Shown piece after piece: positions 1 to 6,392 of a stretch of DNA of 6,510 bases (its first letter is position 1; every line of letters starts with the position of its first letter). Made by a program: the position numbers and the translations under genes. The notes under the pieces were generated by a model. It did no database searches and had not been told where the DNA came from. It saw only the letters and a program-made list of their open reading frames with translations. This stretch comes from Alphaproteobacteria bacterium UBA3650 (lineage in GTDB: Bacteria > Pseudomonadota > Alphaproteobacteria > CAAHEQ01 > UBA3637): positions 1-6,510 of the forward strand of contig DFKH01000027.1 of the NCBI GenBank assembly GCA_002373815.1. Direction: 5' to 3'.

Positions 1-45
1 GAGGTTACTACACTCCAACGACAGACATCACCCATCGTCAAAACT

Positions 46-75
46 ATTTTAAGATAAAATTATACCTGATGTCAA
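46..75 (-). promoter_or_regulatory. Candidate sigma70-type promoter reading off the left edge
   Basis: On the minus strand a perfect -35 hexamer TTGACA (70-75) is followed after 18 nt by TAAAAT (46-51), five of six matches to the -10 consensus. It lies just past the hydrogenase terminator, where the promoter of the next gene would be expected. A perfect TATAAT also sits inside the spacer (59-64), but only 5 nt from the TTGACA and without a good -35 of its own. Transcription would start near position 39 and leave the window, so the target is unseen. AT-rich DNA gives such matches by chance fairly often. Confidence 0.35.
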
Positions 76-76
76 C

Positions 77-103
77 AAAAAAATTGCCCCGATTACTCGG
101 GGC
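77..103 (-). terminator. Intrinsic terminator of the hydrogenase operon
   Basis: Read on the minus strand, a perfect 6-bp GC-only stem, GCCCCG/CGGGGC (86-91 with 98-103) with a 6-nt loop, is followed by AATTTTTTT. It begins 6 nt past the hydA stop codon, so it is well placed to end the hydC-hydB-hydA transcript. On the plus strand the stem is followed only by a mixed T/A stretch, so bidirectional action is possible but weaker. Confidence 0.85.
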
Positions 104-109
104 TTTACT

Positions 110-1870
110 TTATTTGTCTTCTTTGTTGTAAAGCGGACGTGCTGTATAATGTGTATGCAGCAATTCTTCCGACTTTTCCGACAAAGGTGCGCCCAAATAT
201 TCTTTATAAAGTTTTTGAATATCTGGATTTTGATGTGAACAACGCACTTTGGCTTTGCGGTCATCATTCATAAGTCCTGCTTGACGCGCTTTACGAACAG
301 CGTTTGTCACACCCAAAGGTTGACCACCACCGCCCACACAACCGCCTGGGCAAGCCATGACTTCGATAAAGTCATAAGGTGTTTTTTCACCATTGGCTTT
401 GGCGCGACGTACCTTTTCCAAAACACTGGACACATTTTTAATACCATGAGCCACCGCCACATGGATTTCGTTGCCAGCGATATTCAAGGTCATTTCTTTT
501 GCACCTTCATTCAGATTGGTGATTTCGTCAAACTCCAAATTTTCCATCTCTTTACCTGTAATCAGATAATGAGCTGTTCTTAAAGCGGCTTCCATCACAC
601 CACCTGAGAATCCAAAAATGGTTCCTGCACCCGAATAAGCACCGAGTGGAGAATCTGCTTCTTCATCTGGTAGAGCATTGAAATCAACACCCATTTGTTT
701 AATCATGCGCACCAATTCACGTGTTGTCAAGGATACATCAATGTTTTGAACGCCATCATGGAACATTTCCTTGGAGCGTTTGATTTCCCATTTTTTCGCC
801 GTACAAGGCATAATGGACACAACAATCATATCCTTTGGATCTACACCAATTTTTTCGGCATAGTATGTTTTGGCCACCGCTCCTAGCATCGCTTGAGGAG
901 ATTTTGCGGTTGAGAAGTTATCAATCATATCATGATCCACTTTTTCCAAGTAATCCACCCATGCTGGACAACAACTTGTAATAAGTGGTAAACGTTCTGG
1001 TTCTTTTGTATAGCGACGAACAAATTCGCTTCCTTCTTCCATAATAGTCAGGTCGGCGGCAAAGTTCGTATCAAAAACAGCTTTAAAGCCCATGCGACGC
1101 AGAGCTGCGTAGATTTTACCTGTCACCAAGTCACCACTCTTATATCCAAAAGCTTCTCCCAAAGCCACACGGACAGCTGGGGCAATTTGCACAACACAAG
1201 TTTTTGTTGTGTCTTGCAAATAGTCCCACACTTTACCTGTTTCATCCACTTCGGTAATAGCGCCTGTTGGGCAGTGAGCGGAACATTGACCGCACTTGAT
1301 ACAAGGAGAATCATTCAAAGGCAAATCACCAGCCGGTGCCATACGTGTATTGATACCCCGCTTCAAAGAACTTAAAGCATAGACATTTTGCACATTTTGG
1401 CATACCTGAACACAGCGACCACATTGGACACACTTTCTGGCATCAAGTTGAATGCAACCAGTGGAATCATCGACTGGCAATTCCTTTTCACTTGGTGTGA
1501 TGTTTTTGAATGCATCCTTATCCAGCGAAAATTCGCGAGCTAAATCTTGCAATTCACAGTTACCATTCTTAAGACAGCCCAAACAATCATTTGGGTGGCG
1601 AGAAAGAATCAATTCCACAATCGTCTTTCTGGCTTTCATAATATCTGGATCGCGCGTAATGACCTGCATCCCTTCTGCCACTGGTGTACAGCATGAACGC
1701 AACATTCTACCATTGATTTTGACGATACAAATACCACAAGCGGCAGTTGCTTCCAAGTCGGGATGCTTACACAAAGTTGGTACAATTACCTGCGCTTCGC
1801 GGCAAGCGTCTAAAACACTTGTACCCTCTGGGACTTTTACTTCAATTCCATCAATTGTTAATGTAATCAT
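110..1870 (-). CDS. hydA: [FeFe]-hydrogenase catalytic subunit HydA (HndD-like)
   Basis: Catalyses reversible proton reduction to H2 in the cytoplasm as the large subunit of an NAD(H)-linked HydABC complex. Numbered from the chosen 586-aa start, the domains are: plant-type [2Fe-2S] (C34, C45, C48, C60); His-ligated [4Fe-4S] (H92, C96, C99, C105); two ferredoxin-type [4Fe-4S] clusters (C147/150/153/157 and C190/193/196/200); then the H-cluster domain. The three H-cluster signatures are intact: TSCCPAW (C300 proton-transfer Cys, C301 ligand), MPCTAKKWE (C356) and MACPGGCVGGGGQP (C507, C511). A small-subunit-type tail (about 530-580) is fused at the C-terminus, as in other monomeric-core enzymes. 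An in-frame ATG at 1879 directly abuts the AAAGGA, whereas the ATG at 1870 sits 8 nt from it, so I prefer 1870. The gap from the hydB stop is 2 nt, implying translational coupling. Length and motifs fit group A3/M3-type enzymes; the exact subgroup needs a phylogeny. Confidence 0.97.
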   Translation of the reverse strand: MITLTIDGIEVKVPEGTSVLDACREAQVIVPTLCKHPDLEATAACGICIVKINGRMLRSCCTPVAEGMQVITRDPDIMKARKTIVELILSRHPNDCLGCLKNGNCELQDLAREFSLDKDAFKNITPSEKELPVDDSTGCIQLDARKCVQCGRCVQVCQNVQNVYALSSLKRGINTRMAPAGDLPLNDSPCIKCGQCSAHCPTGAITEVDETGKVWDYLQDTTKTCVVQIAPAVRVALGEAFGYKSGDLVTGKIYAALRRMGFKAVFDTNFAADLTIMEEGSEFVRRYTKEPERLPLITSCCPAWVDYLEKVDHDMIDNFSTAKSPQAMLGAVAKTYYAEKIGVDPKDMIVVSIMPCTAKKWEIKRSKEMFHDGVQNIDVSLTTRELVRMIKQMGVDFNALPDEEADSPLGAYSGAGTIFGFSGGVMEAALRTAHYLITGKEMENLEFDEITNLNEGAKEMTLNIAGNEIHVAVAHGIKNVSSVLEKVRRAKANGEKTPYDFIEVMACPGGCVGGGGQPLGVTNAVRKARQAGLMNDDRKAKVRCSHQNPDIQKLYKEYLGAPLSEKSEELLHTHYTARPLYNKEDK

Positions 1871-1872
1871 TT

Positions 1873-3594
1873 TTAGCATCCTTTCTTTTCATCATCTTTT
1901 TTCAATAGTGCTTCATATTCCTCTGGGAAGTATTTCATAGTGGAAAGCACTGGATTTGGTGAAGTTTGACCCAAACCACACAAAGAACCTTTTTGCATAG
2001 CAGAACCAATCTCTTTAATCTTTTCCAAATCGGCTTTTGTTCCCTCACCATTTGCAACTTTGGTTAAAAGTTGCAACATTTGGTATCCACCTAAACGGCA
2101 TGGAGCACATTTTCCACAAGATTCATCTACTGTAAAGCCCAAATAGAACTTAGCAATTTCCACCATGGAATCATCTTCATCCATCACGATCATACCACCA
2201 GATCCCATCATGGATCCAATTTTCTTTAATTCTTCGTAACAAAGAGGTAGATTTAATTCTTTGGCTGGAATCACACCGCCGGAAGGTCCACCTGTTTGCA
2301 CAGCTTTAAATGGTTTACCTGTTGAGGTACCACCCCCAACTTCTTCTACCATTTCGCGCACCGTTGTTCCCATTGGGACTTCCACCAAGCCGGAGTGTTT
2401 CACTTTACCCGTTAAAGCAAACACTTTTGTTCCCTTACTTGTTTCTGTTCCAACGCTTGAGAACCAATCAGCCCCATTCAAAATAATCTGAGGTACATTG
2501 GCCCACGTTTCAACGTTATTGATAATCGTTGGTTTTTGGAATAACCCTTTCTCGGTTGGGTATGGCGGACGAGGACGCGGTGTTCCTTTGTTTCCTTCCA
2601 AAGACATCATCAACGCTGTTTCTTCACCGCAAACGAATGCCCCTGCCCCAATTCTGAGTTCAGCCATAAAACTGAAATCTGTTCCGAAAATATTCTTACC
2701 CAAAATACCGACTCGTTTGGCTTGTTTAATCGCCAATTCCACGCGTTCCAGAGCCAACGGATATTCGGCACGCACATAGAACCAACCAGATGTAGCGCCT
2801 GTTGCATAAGCGGCAATCAACATACCTTCCAAAACAGCATGTGCGCCACCACCCAAAATACAAGAATCCATATAGGCACCTGGGTCACCTTCGTCGCCAT
2901 TACAGATGATGAACTTTTCACCATCCACTAAGGGTGCTTTGGCCAACAATTCCCATTTCTTGCCGGTTGGGAAGCCACCGCCACCACGACCACGTAAGCC
3001 AGACTTTTTGATTTCATCCAACACCTGTTCGGGGGTCATCTCAAACAAACATTTCATCAAAGCTTGATAACCACCATTGGCCACATATTCGCCCAAATCT
3101 TCTGGATCGGAAGAGCCCAAGTGCTTCAACACCACGCGACGTTGTTTTGTAAAGAATGGCAAATCCACAGACAATTCTTTTTCTTGCAAATGGGGTGCCA
3201 ACTTTAATTCGGCTTCGGGTTGTCCCAACAAAGGCTTGACATGTTGTTCTACAATTAAGTGAGCAATATCAGCTGTCATCTCCTTATAGATAAATGGTTT
3301 GCGACCTTTGATTTCAATACGTGTCATTGGGCCTGCAGCACAAAGTCCCATACAGCCCGTTGCCACCAAACGCACTTTGTCTGTTAAACCCGCTGTTTCC
3401 AAAGCGGCTTTAAAAGCTTCATAAACGGCTTGTCCACCACCAGAATGACAACTTGTCGCATTACATGTAAAAATTGTGGCTTCATATTTATCATTGTTGG
3501 TCACAAAATCTTTACCCATTTGCAAAAGCTTATCCTTTTGCATACGACCAACTGCTTTTAATTTTTCGATTTGTTCAGGCGTCATTTCAACCAT
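1873..3594 (-). CDS. hydB: Hydrogenase NAD(H)/FMN subunit HydB (NuoF-like, HndB-HndC fusion)
   Basis: This is the diaphorase subunit: it exchanges electrons between NAD(H), FMN and the Fe-S chain leading to HydA. With the chosen start it has 573 residues. Residues about 38-120 form a thioredoxin-like [2Fe-2S] domain (C44, C49, C81, C85), equivalent to the separate HndB of some operons. Residues about 150-555 are NuoF-like: the glycine-rich FMN/NADH motif GRGGGGFPTGKKW (202-214), NGDEGDPGAYMD (232-243), GAFVCGEETAL (318-328) and the [4Fe-4S] ligands C493, C496, C499 and C539. The chain ends about 20 residues after SPNPVL. The C-terminal 2[4Fe-4S] ferredoxin domain of classical bifurcating HydB is therefore absent, and no frameshifted remnant is possible because hydA begins 2 nt later. 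The start at 3594 has a strong Shine-Dalgarno, while the longer frame from 3624 would overlap the end of hydC. Confidence 0.96.
   Translation of the reverse strand: MVEMTPEQIEKLKAVGRMQKDKLLQMGKDFVTNNDKYEATIFTCNATSCHSGGGQAVYEAFKAALETAGLTDKVRLVATGCMGLCAAGPMTRIEIKGRKPFIYKEMTADIAHLIVEQHVKPLLGQPEAELKLAPHLQEKELSVDLPFFTKQRRVVLKHLGSSDPEDLGEYVANGGYQALMKCLFEMTPEQVLDEIKKSGLRGRGGGGFPTGKKWELLAKAPLVDGEKFIICNGDEGDPGAYMDSCILGGGAHAVLEGMLIAAYATGATSGWFYVRAEYPLALERVELAIKQAKRVGILGKNIFGTDFSFMAELRIGAGAFVCGEETALMMSLEGNKGTPRPRPPYPTEKGLFQKPTIINNVETWANVPQIILNGADWFSSVGTETSKGTKVFALTGKVKHSGLVEVPMGTTVREMVEEVGGGTSTGKPFKAVQTGGPSGGVIPAKELNLPLCYEELKKIGSMMGSGGMIVMDEDDSMVEIAKFYLGFTVDESCGKCAPCRLGGYQMLQLLTKVANGEGTKADLEKIKEIGSAMQKGSLCGLGQTSPNPVLSTMKYFPEEYEALLKKDDEKKGC
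1879..1884 (-). promoter_or_regulatory. Ribosome binding site of hydA, decides its start
   Basis: AAAGGA on the minus strand lies in the final codons of hydB, 8 nt upstream of the ATG at 1870. The alternative ATG at 1879-1877 overlaps this site and would have no spacing, so translation probably begins at MITLTIDG and not at MLKMITLT. Confidence 0.7.
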
Positions 3595-3595
3595 C

Positions 3596-4072
3596 TTAAT
3601 TGCCCTCCTTTGCACGCCATTCATTTATAATAGATTTTACTTTATCAGGCGTCATTTTACCATAAGTTGTTCCATTGATCACCATGACAGGTGCTAAGCC
3701 ACAGCATCCCAAACAACGCACAACTTGAATATAAAAGAGTCCGTCATCTGTTGTGGTGCCGGCGGGAACGCCTAATTCTTTTTCTAACTCTGACAAAACA
3801 TCTGCAGCCCCTTTAATGTGGCATGCTGTTCCATCACACAAAGAAATCACATATTTTCCAGGAGCTTTTACCTTAAAATAGTTATAGAATGTCAAACACT
3901 CATAAATTTTAGCCATGGGTACGCCCAATGATTGCCCCAAATATAAGGCTTCATCCCAAGGCACATAACCAAAAGCACCTTGTAGTTCATGCAACGCCAT
4001 AATCAAAGCGCCACGTTTGCCATTCCATTTACGGATAATGGCATCAACTTTTGCTTTATTTTCTTCGTTCAT
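3596..4072 (-). CDS. hydC: Hydrogenase [2Fe-2S] subunit HydC (NuoE/HndA-like)
   Basis: This is the small electron-transfer subunit of the HydABC hydrogenase, homologous to the 24-kDa NuoE subunit of complex I. It binds one [2Fe-2S] cluster in a thioredoxin-like fold next to the FMN of HydB. From the chosen start it has 158 residues, the usual family length. A helical N-terminal half (HELQGAFGYVPWDEALYLG) precedes the cluster ligands C79 and C84 (CDGTAC) and C120 and C124 (CLGCC), the family spacing C-x4-C and C-x3-C. The ATG at 4072 follows AAAGGGA at a usable distance. The frame stays open to 4171, but that extension (MWGCFFIYK...) runs through the candidate promoter and into the upstream terminator, and looks non-coding. 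It is the first gene of the operon, and its stop is separated from the hydB ATG by 1 nt. The symbol hndA is equally applicable. Confidence 0.96.
   Translation of the reverse strand: MNEENKAKVDAIIRKWNGKRGALIMALHELQGAFGYVPWDEALYLGQSLGVPMAKIYECLTFYNYFKVKAPGKYVISLCDGTACHIKGAADVLSELEKELGVPAGTTTDDGLFYIQVVRCLGCCGLAPVMVINGTTYGKMTPDKVKSIINEWRAKEGN
3604..3609 (-). promoter_or_regulatory. Ribosome binding site of hydB, decides its start
   Basis: AGGAGG on the minus strand, within a longer AAAGGAGGG, is encoded by the last Lys-Glu-Gly codons of hydC. It lies 9 nt from the ATG at 3594. This supports MVEMTPEQ as the HydB N-terminus and rejects the upstream in-frame ATG at 3624. Confidence 0.85.
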
Positions 4073-4101
4073 TTGTTCCCTTTCGTTAAAGTGAGTATGA
4101 C

Positions 4102-4121
4102 GAGAGTTTATACAAACTTTC
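4102..4121. promoter_or_regulatory. Imperfect palindrome over the hydrogenase -10, possible operator
   Basis: Two 8-nt arms, GAGAGTTT (4102-4109) and AAACTTTC (4114-4121), are inverted repeats matching at 7 of 8 positions around a 4-nt centre. The dyad covers the candidate -10 box of the hydC promoter. A dimeric repressor bound here would block transcription. It does not match the FNR (TTGAT-N4-ATCAA) or Rex (TTGTG-N8-CACAA) consensus that I know, so no regulator is named. Confidence 0.35.
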
Positions 4122-4133
4122 GGGAAAAAGCAA
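4107..4133 (-). promoter_or_regulatory. Candidate promoter of the hydC-hydB-hydA operon
   Basis: On the minus strand TTGCTT (4128-4133) and TATAAA (4107-4112) are separated by 15 nt, slightly short of the ideal 17. Their position fits well: between the terminator of the pilin unit and the hydC start, with a predicted leader of about 28 nt. No better pair is visible in this 80-nt gap, so these elements probably drive the hydrogenase genes. Confidence 0.45.
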
Positions 4134-4153
4134 GAAAAAAATGTCTTATAGAT

Positions 4154-4187
4154 AAAAAAACAACCCCACAACCATCCATGTGGGGTT
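4154..4187 (-). terminator. Intrinsic terminator of the pilin operon
   Basis: On the minus strand a perfect 9-bp stem, AACCCCACA/TGTGGGGTT (4162-4170 with 4179-4187) with an 8-nt loop, is followed by G and then seven T (complement of 4154-4160). It lies 31 nt beyond the stop of the second pilin gene. It separates the pilin unit from the hydrogenase operon, which therefore needs its own promoter. Confidence 0.9.
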
Positions 4188-4218
4188 AAATAGTGTCAGG
4201 TAGTCATAAAAGCAGGGC

Positions 4219-5322
4219 TCACTCACACAGAGCAAATGCGTCACTCATGTATAAAGCTCTCCTCATTACTTCCTCTTTGTTTTCCTGAATAAAAATTGTT
4301 GAATGACGACATCCTTGTGGAGAATTACTTGTCCAGAATTCTCCCTCACTGATCTCATAGATATTGGCATCGTGGAGTCCTTGATAAAGAGGCCCCAAAC
4401 CACTCGTATTTTTATAATTTAATGCGATACCAATAGAACCAAGGCTGGCTAACTGTTTCCCGTGGGAGAGACATAAATTTTCTGCGCTCCAAACACTCAT
4501 TTGTTGCGTAGATATAAAAAATGTTTTGTTATTCCATAAAATGGAAATTAAACTAGGCTTATTGAGACACGTTCCAGTTTTAAGATTATTACACTTGGCC
4601 TTTGGAATGTCACAATATTCGTTGACACTATCACAATCTTCATTTTTAATACACCCACTACCAGTCACAGGTTGACATTGTATGATCCCAGCATAGCTAT
4701 CATTTGAAGCGCAAAGATGATTTTCCATACAGCACGTAGTTCCACAGCTGAGAAAACCTGATTGGCAAACACACTTACCATTGGTGCAAGTAGAGTCGTT
4801 AGGGCATTGACTTGGATTATCCACACACATACCGTTTTCACAAGTTTGACAACCAGTGCAAGCCTGATTGTTGGAAGAACAATCTGTGGGAGAAGGAGTA
4901 TTTGTTAAATCGTTGGAAAATATGAATTGCATATCATTTATGTTTGAACAGTTTTTTTTAGGCCAGATACTCGGTAATTTCCAATCATAACTTTTTATCT
5001 TTTCACACACCTTTTGAGGCACATGAGCGACCGTCATTTCAAAAGTTGGTGTGGCTATTGTTGTTCCGTTTGTTAATGTAATAGCATATACACCATCATT
5101 TGAATCAAATCCATCTAAACTGGCAGTTTGCCCCAGTAATTTGGCACTAGACACCGTAACGGCGCGTTTCATAATCCGATCAATGGTTTGGCTGGCATGA
5201 TGGCTGTCCATCGCCGTTCTATATCCTGCAATACCTCCGACACTTAGAACGCCGATAATAGCCAATACGCCCAATATTTCTACCATAGAACGCCCTGATT
5301 CATTTTGTATATTTTTTTGCAT
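4219..5322 (-). CDS. Type IV pilin-like protein with Cys-rich region and C-type-lectin-like C-terminus
   Basis: A predicted exported surface or pilus protein of 367 aa. Residues 1-10 form a short leader ending in Gly10; prepilin peptidase would cut before Arg11, leaving Glu15 at mature position +5 and a hydrophobic helix (16-34). A small pilin-like globular part (about 35-140) with two Cys follows. Residues 148-252 hold 19 Cys in EGF- or Dickkopf-like spacing, for example C224-x5-C230-x6-C237-x6-C244. The last 115 residues resemble a C-type-lectin-like fold: WSAENLCLSHGKQLASL (278-294) matches the first CTLD helix and Cys, EFWTSN (328-333) sits where the WIG/W-rich core lies, and YMSDAFALCE ends with the closing Cys and acidic residue. 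C284 and C366 would be the canonical disulfide. No family name is secure. The ATG is 2 nt past the upstream stop, with AGGA 7 nt before it, so it is coupled to the pilin-Hint gene. The likely role is adhesion or ligand binding at a pilus tip (inference). Confidence 0.85.
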   Translation of the reverse strand: MQKNIQNESGRSMVEILGVLAIIGVLSVGGIAGYRTAMDSHHASQTIDRIMKRAVTVSSAKLLGQTASLDGFDSNDGVYAITLTNGTTIATPTFEMTVAHVPQKVCEKIKSYDWKLPSIWPKKNCSNINDMQFIFSNDLTNTPSPTDCSSNNQACTGCQTCENGMCVDNPSQCPNDSTCTNGKCVCQSGFLSCGTTCCMENHLCASNDSYAGIIQCQPVTGSGCIKNEDCDSVNEYCDIPKAKCNNLKTGTCLNKPSLISILWNNKTFFISTQQMSVWSAENLCLSHGKQLASLGSIGIALNYKNTSGLGPLYQGLHDANIYEISEGEFWTSNSPQGCRHSTIFIQENKEEVMRRALYMSDAFALCE

Positions 5323-5329
5323 TTTTATT
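5231..5329 (-). repeat. Leader repeat, copy 2 (start of the lectin-like pilin gene)
   Basis: This copy covers the first codons of the 4219-5322 gene plus 7 nt before its ATG. It aligns without gaps to 6301-6399, offset exactly 1070 bp, with 91 of 99 positions identical. Positions 5282-5329 match perfectly over 48 bp. Identity falls away beyond about 5231 and immediately before 5330. Confidence 0.9.
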
Positions 5330-6392
5330 TTCCTAACTTCATATCAGGTGTATTTCTGTTGCCTGATAACAATCCATTGGCAAAATAGTTATTCCAATTT
5401 TTCGTGAAAATTGTGTAATGATGTACTTCCTCTTTTACATTTTCGTGAGAGACAAGACTCACTTGTTTGCCATCTTTTGTATAGGCATGTTCTCCGATTT
5501 TCCATTCACTCATATAAACCATCTTTTGTTGTTCAATATTATAAAAACGGTGTGGATGAACGGTCTTAACAATCGTCCCATCACTGAATGTCCAAATATC
5601 ATACTCTGTATGGGTTTTATTCTCAAATGAATCGGCAACTGTTACTTCATCTTTCGCTATCATACCTGTCACAGGGTTGATACTTATCACTTTATCGCCA
5701 ATCGCCATTTGGTCAATCCGCTTTGTTGTTCCATCCGCCATTAAAATGAGCGTATCACCAGTGAGACACTCACAGTTGCAGTACAATCCATCATGTCCGA
5801 TTGGACTTGTGATATAGGCAAGATTTGGTGCCTGCGTACACGTATTCCCAGCATTGTTACAATAATCAAGACATTTATCCTCATTACATTTACACTCTCC
5901 GCCGTCACAAATTTCCCATGCATAACAATCTGAATTTGAGGTACATTCTGGTGTTGGTGTTTCGGGTTTTTGTTGTCCTGATCCCCCTGTTTGCGAAGGA
6001 TTTTGTTCACTTAAATCGTTCTTAAAGGTAAAAGTAAGCTTATTATTATTTGTTCCAAGTGTGGCCGTTTTTAAGCCCATTCCTTCAATCTTAGTTTTAA
6101 CCGCATCCGATACAGAAACGCTTAAAACAATCTTATCGGTATCTTCTGCTATTTCAAAACCTGTTCCAGCTAATTCATCTTCACTCAATGTTGTGCTTGA
6201 ATTCAACAAACGTTTGCTGGATAACAATACAGCCAATCTTGTTGCATTTTGGATGGCTTCATTCGCGCGATGGCTGTTCATAGCGGTGGTATAGCCGGCA
6301 ATGCCGCCCACACTTAGTACCCCGATAATAGCCAATACGCCCAACATTTCCACCATAGAACGCCCTGATTCATTTTGTATATTTTTTTGCAT
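5325..6392 (-). CDS. Type IV pilin-like protein fused to a C-terminal Hint (Hedgehog/intein) domain
   Basis: A 355-aa predicted exported protein. The leader ends at Gly10, with Glu15 at mature +5 and a hydrophobic helix 16-34; a pilin-like domain runs to about 130. A Gly/Gln/Pro/Thr linker (136-148) leads to a Cys-rich module (C150-x5-C156-x5-C162-x4-C167, then C169, C174, C178, C185). From C209 a Hint domain begins: CLTGDTLILMADG (block A nucleophile and GDT), RIDQMAIGDKV, then TVHPHRFY (277-284, block B region) and NYFANGLLSGNR (335-346, end of domain). Hint domains rearrange the peptide bond before the first Cys into a thioester; here that would release or conjugate residues 1-208. The usual His-Asn end is Gly-Asn and the next residue is Arg, not Cys/Ser/Thr, so true splicing is unlikely. 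Only nine residues follow Arg346. The ATG has GGGAG 7 nt upstream. First gene visible in the pilin unit. Confidence 0.88.
   Translation of the reverse strand: MQKNIQNESGRSMVEMLGVLAIIGVLSVGGIAGYTTAMNSHRANEAIQNATRLAVLLSSKRLLNSSTTLSEDELAGTGFEIAEDTDKIVLSVSVSDAVKTKIEGMGLKTATLGTNNNKLTFTFKNDLSEQNPSQTGGSGQQKPETPTPECTSNSDCYAWEICDGGECKCNEDKCLDYCNNAGNTCTQAPNLAYITSPIGHDGLYCNCECLTGDTLILMADGTTKRIDQMAIGDKVISINPVTGMIAKDEVTVADSFENKTHTEYDIWTFSDGTIVKTVHPHRFYNIEQQKMVYMSEWKIGEHAYTKDGKQVSLVSHENVKEEVHHYTIFTKNWNNYFANGLLSGNRNTPDMKLGK
5355..5768 (-). other. Hint autoprocessing domain within the pilin-like protein
   Basis: This is the sub-region encoding residues 209-346 of the 5325-6392 gene. Its first codon is TGT for the putative nucleophile Cys209 (5766-5768). 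Its length, about 138 residues, suits a minimal Hint fold without a homing-endonuclease insert. The motif HRFYN and the closing NYFANGLLSGNR resemble, from memory, Hint domains of phage tail and secreted bacterial proteins more than canonical inteins. Confidence 0.82.

Noticed and set aside
1..45. tRNA or other known RNA at the left edge
   Set aside because: No T-loop (GTTCGAATC-like) or cloverleaf pattern on either strand; only weak short inverted matches.
49..267. Minus-strand frame of 72 codons overlapping the hydA 3' end
   Set aside because: It is mostly an out-of-frame shadow of hydA and crosses the terminator; composition is not protein-like.
1452..1940. Plus-strand frame of 162 codons antisense to hydA and hydB
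   Set aside because: It is fully antisense to strongly conserved hydrogenase coding sequence, has no ribosome binding site or domain, and is explained by codon bias of the genes opposite.
3595..3624. Ten-residue longer HydB starting at 3624
   Set aside because: It would overlap the end of hydC, while a strong AGGAGG sits 9 nt before the ATG at 3594.
4073..4171. N-terminal extension of HydC in the same frame (MWGCFFIYK...)
   Set aside because: It runs through the operon promoter region and into the pilin terminator, has no Shine-Dalgarno, is not NuoE-like, and the family length is met from the ATG at 4072.
4219..4569. Target of a diversity-generating retroelement, suggested by the lectin-like C-terminus
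   Set aside because: No reverse transcriptase, template repeat or adenine-biased variable repeat is visible. The only repeats are at the 5' ends of the genes, which is the wrong place.
5325..6392. True intein interrupting a host protein
   Set aside because: There is no C-extein of substance, no terminal His-Asn and no Cys/Ser/Thr after it; a C-terminal Hint domain explains the data better.
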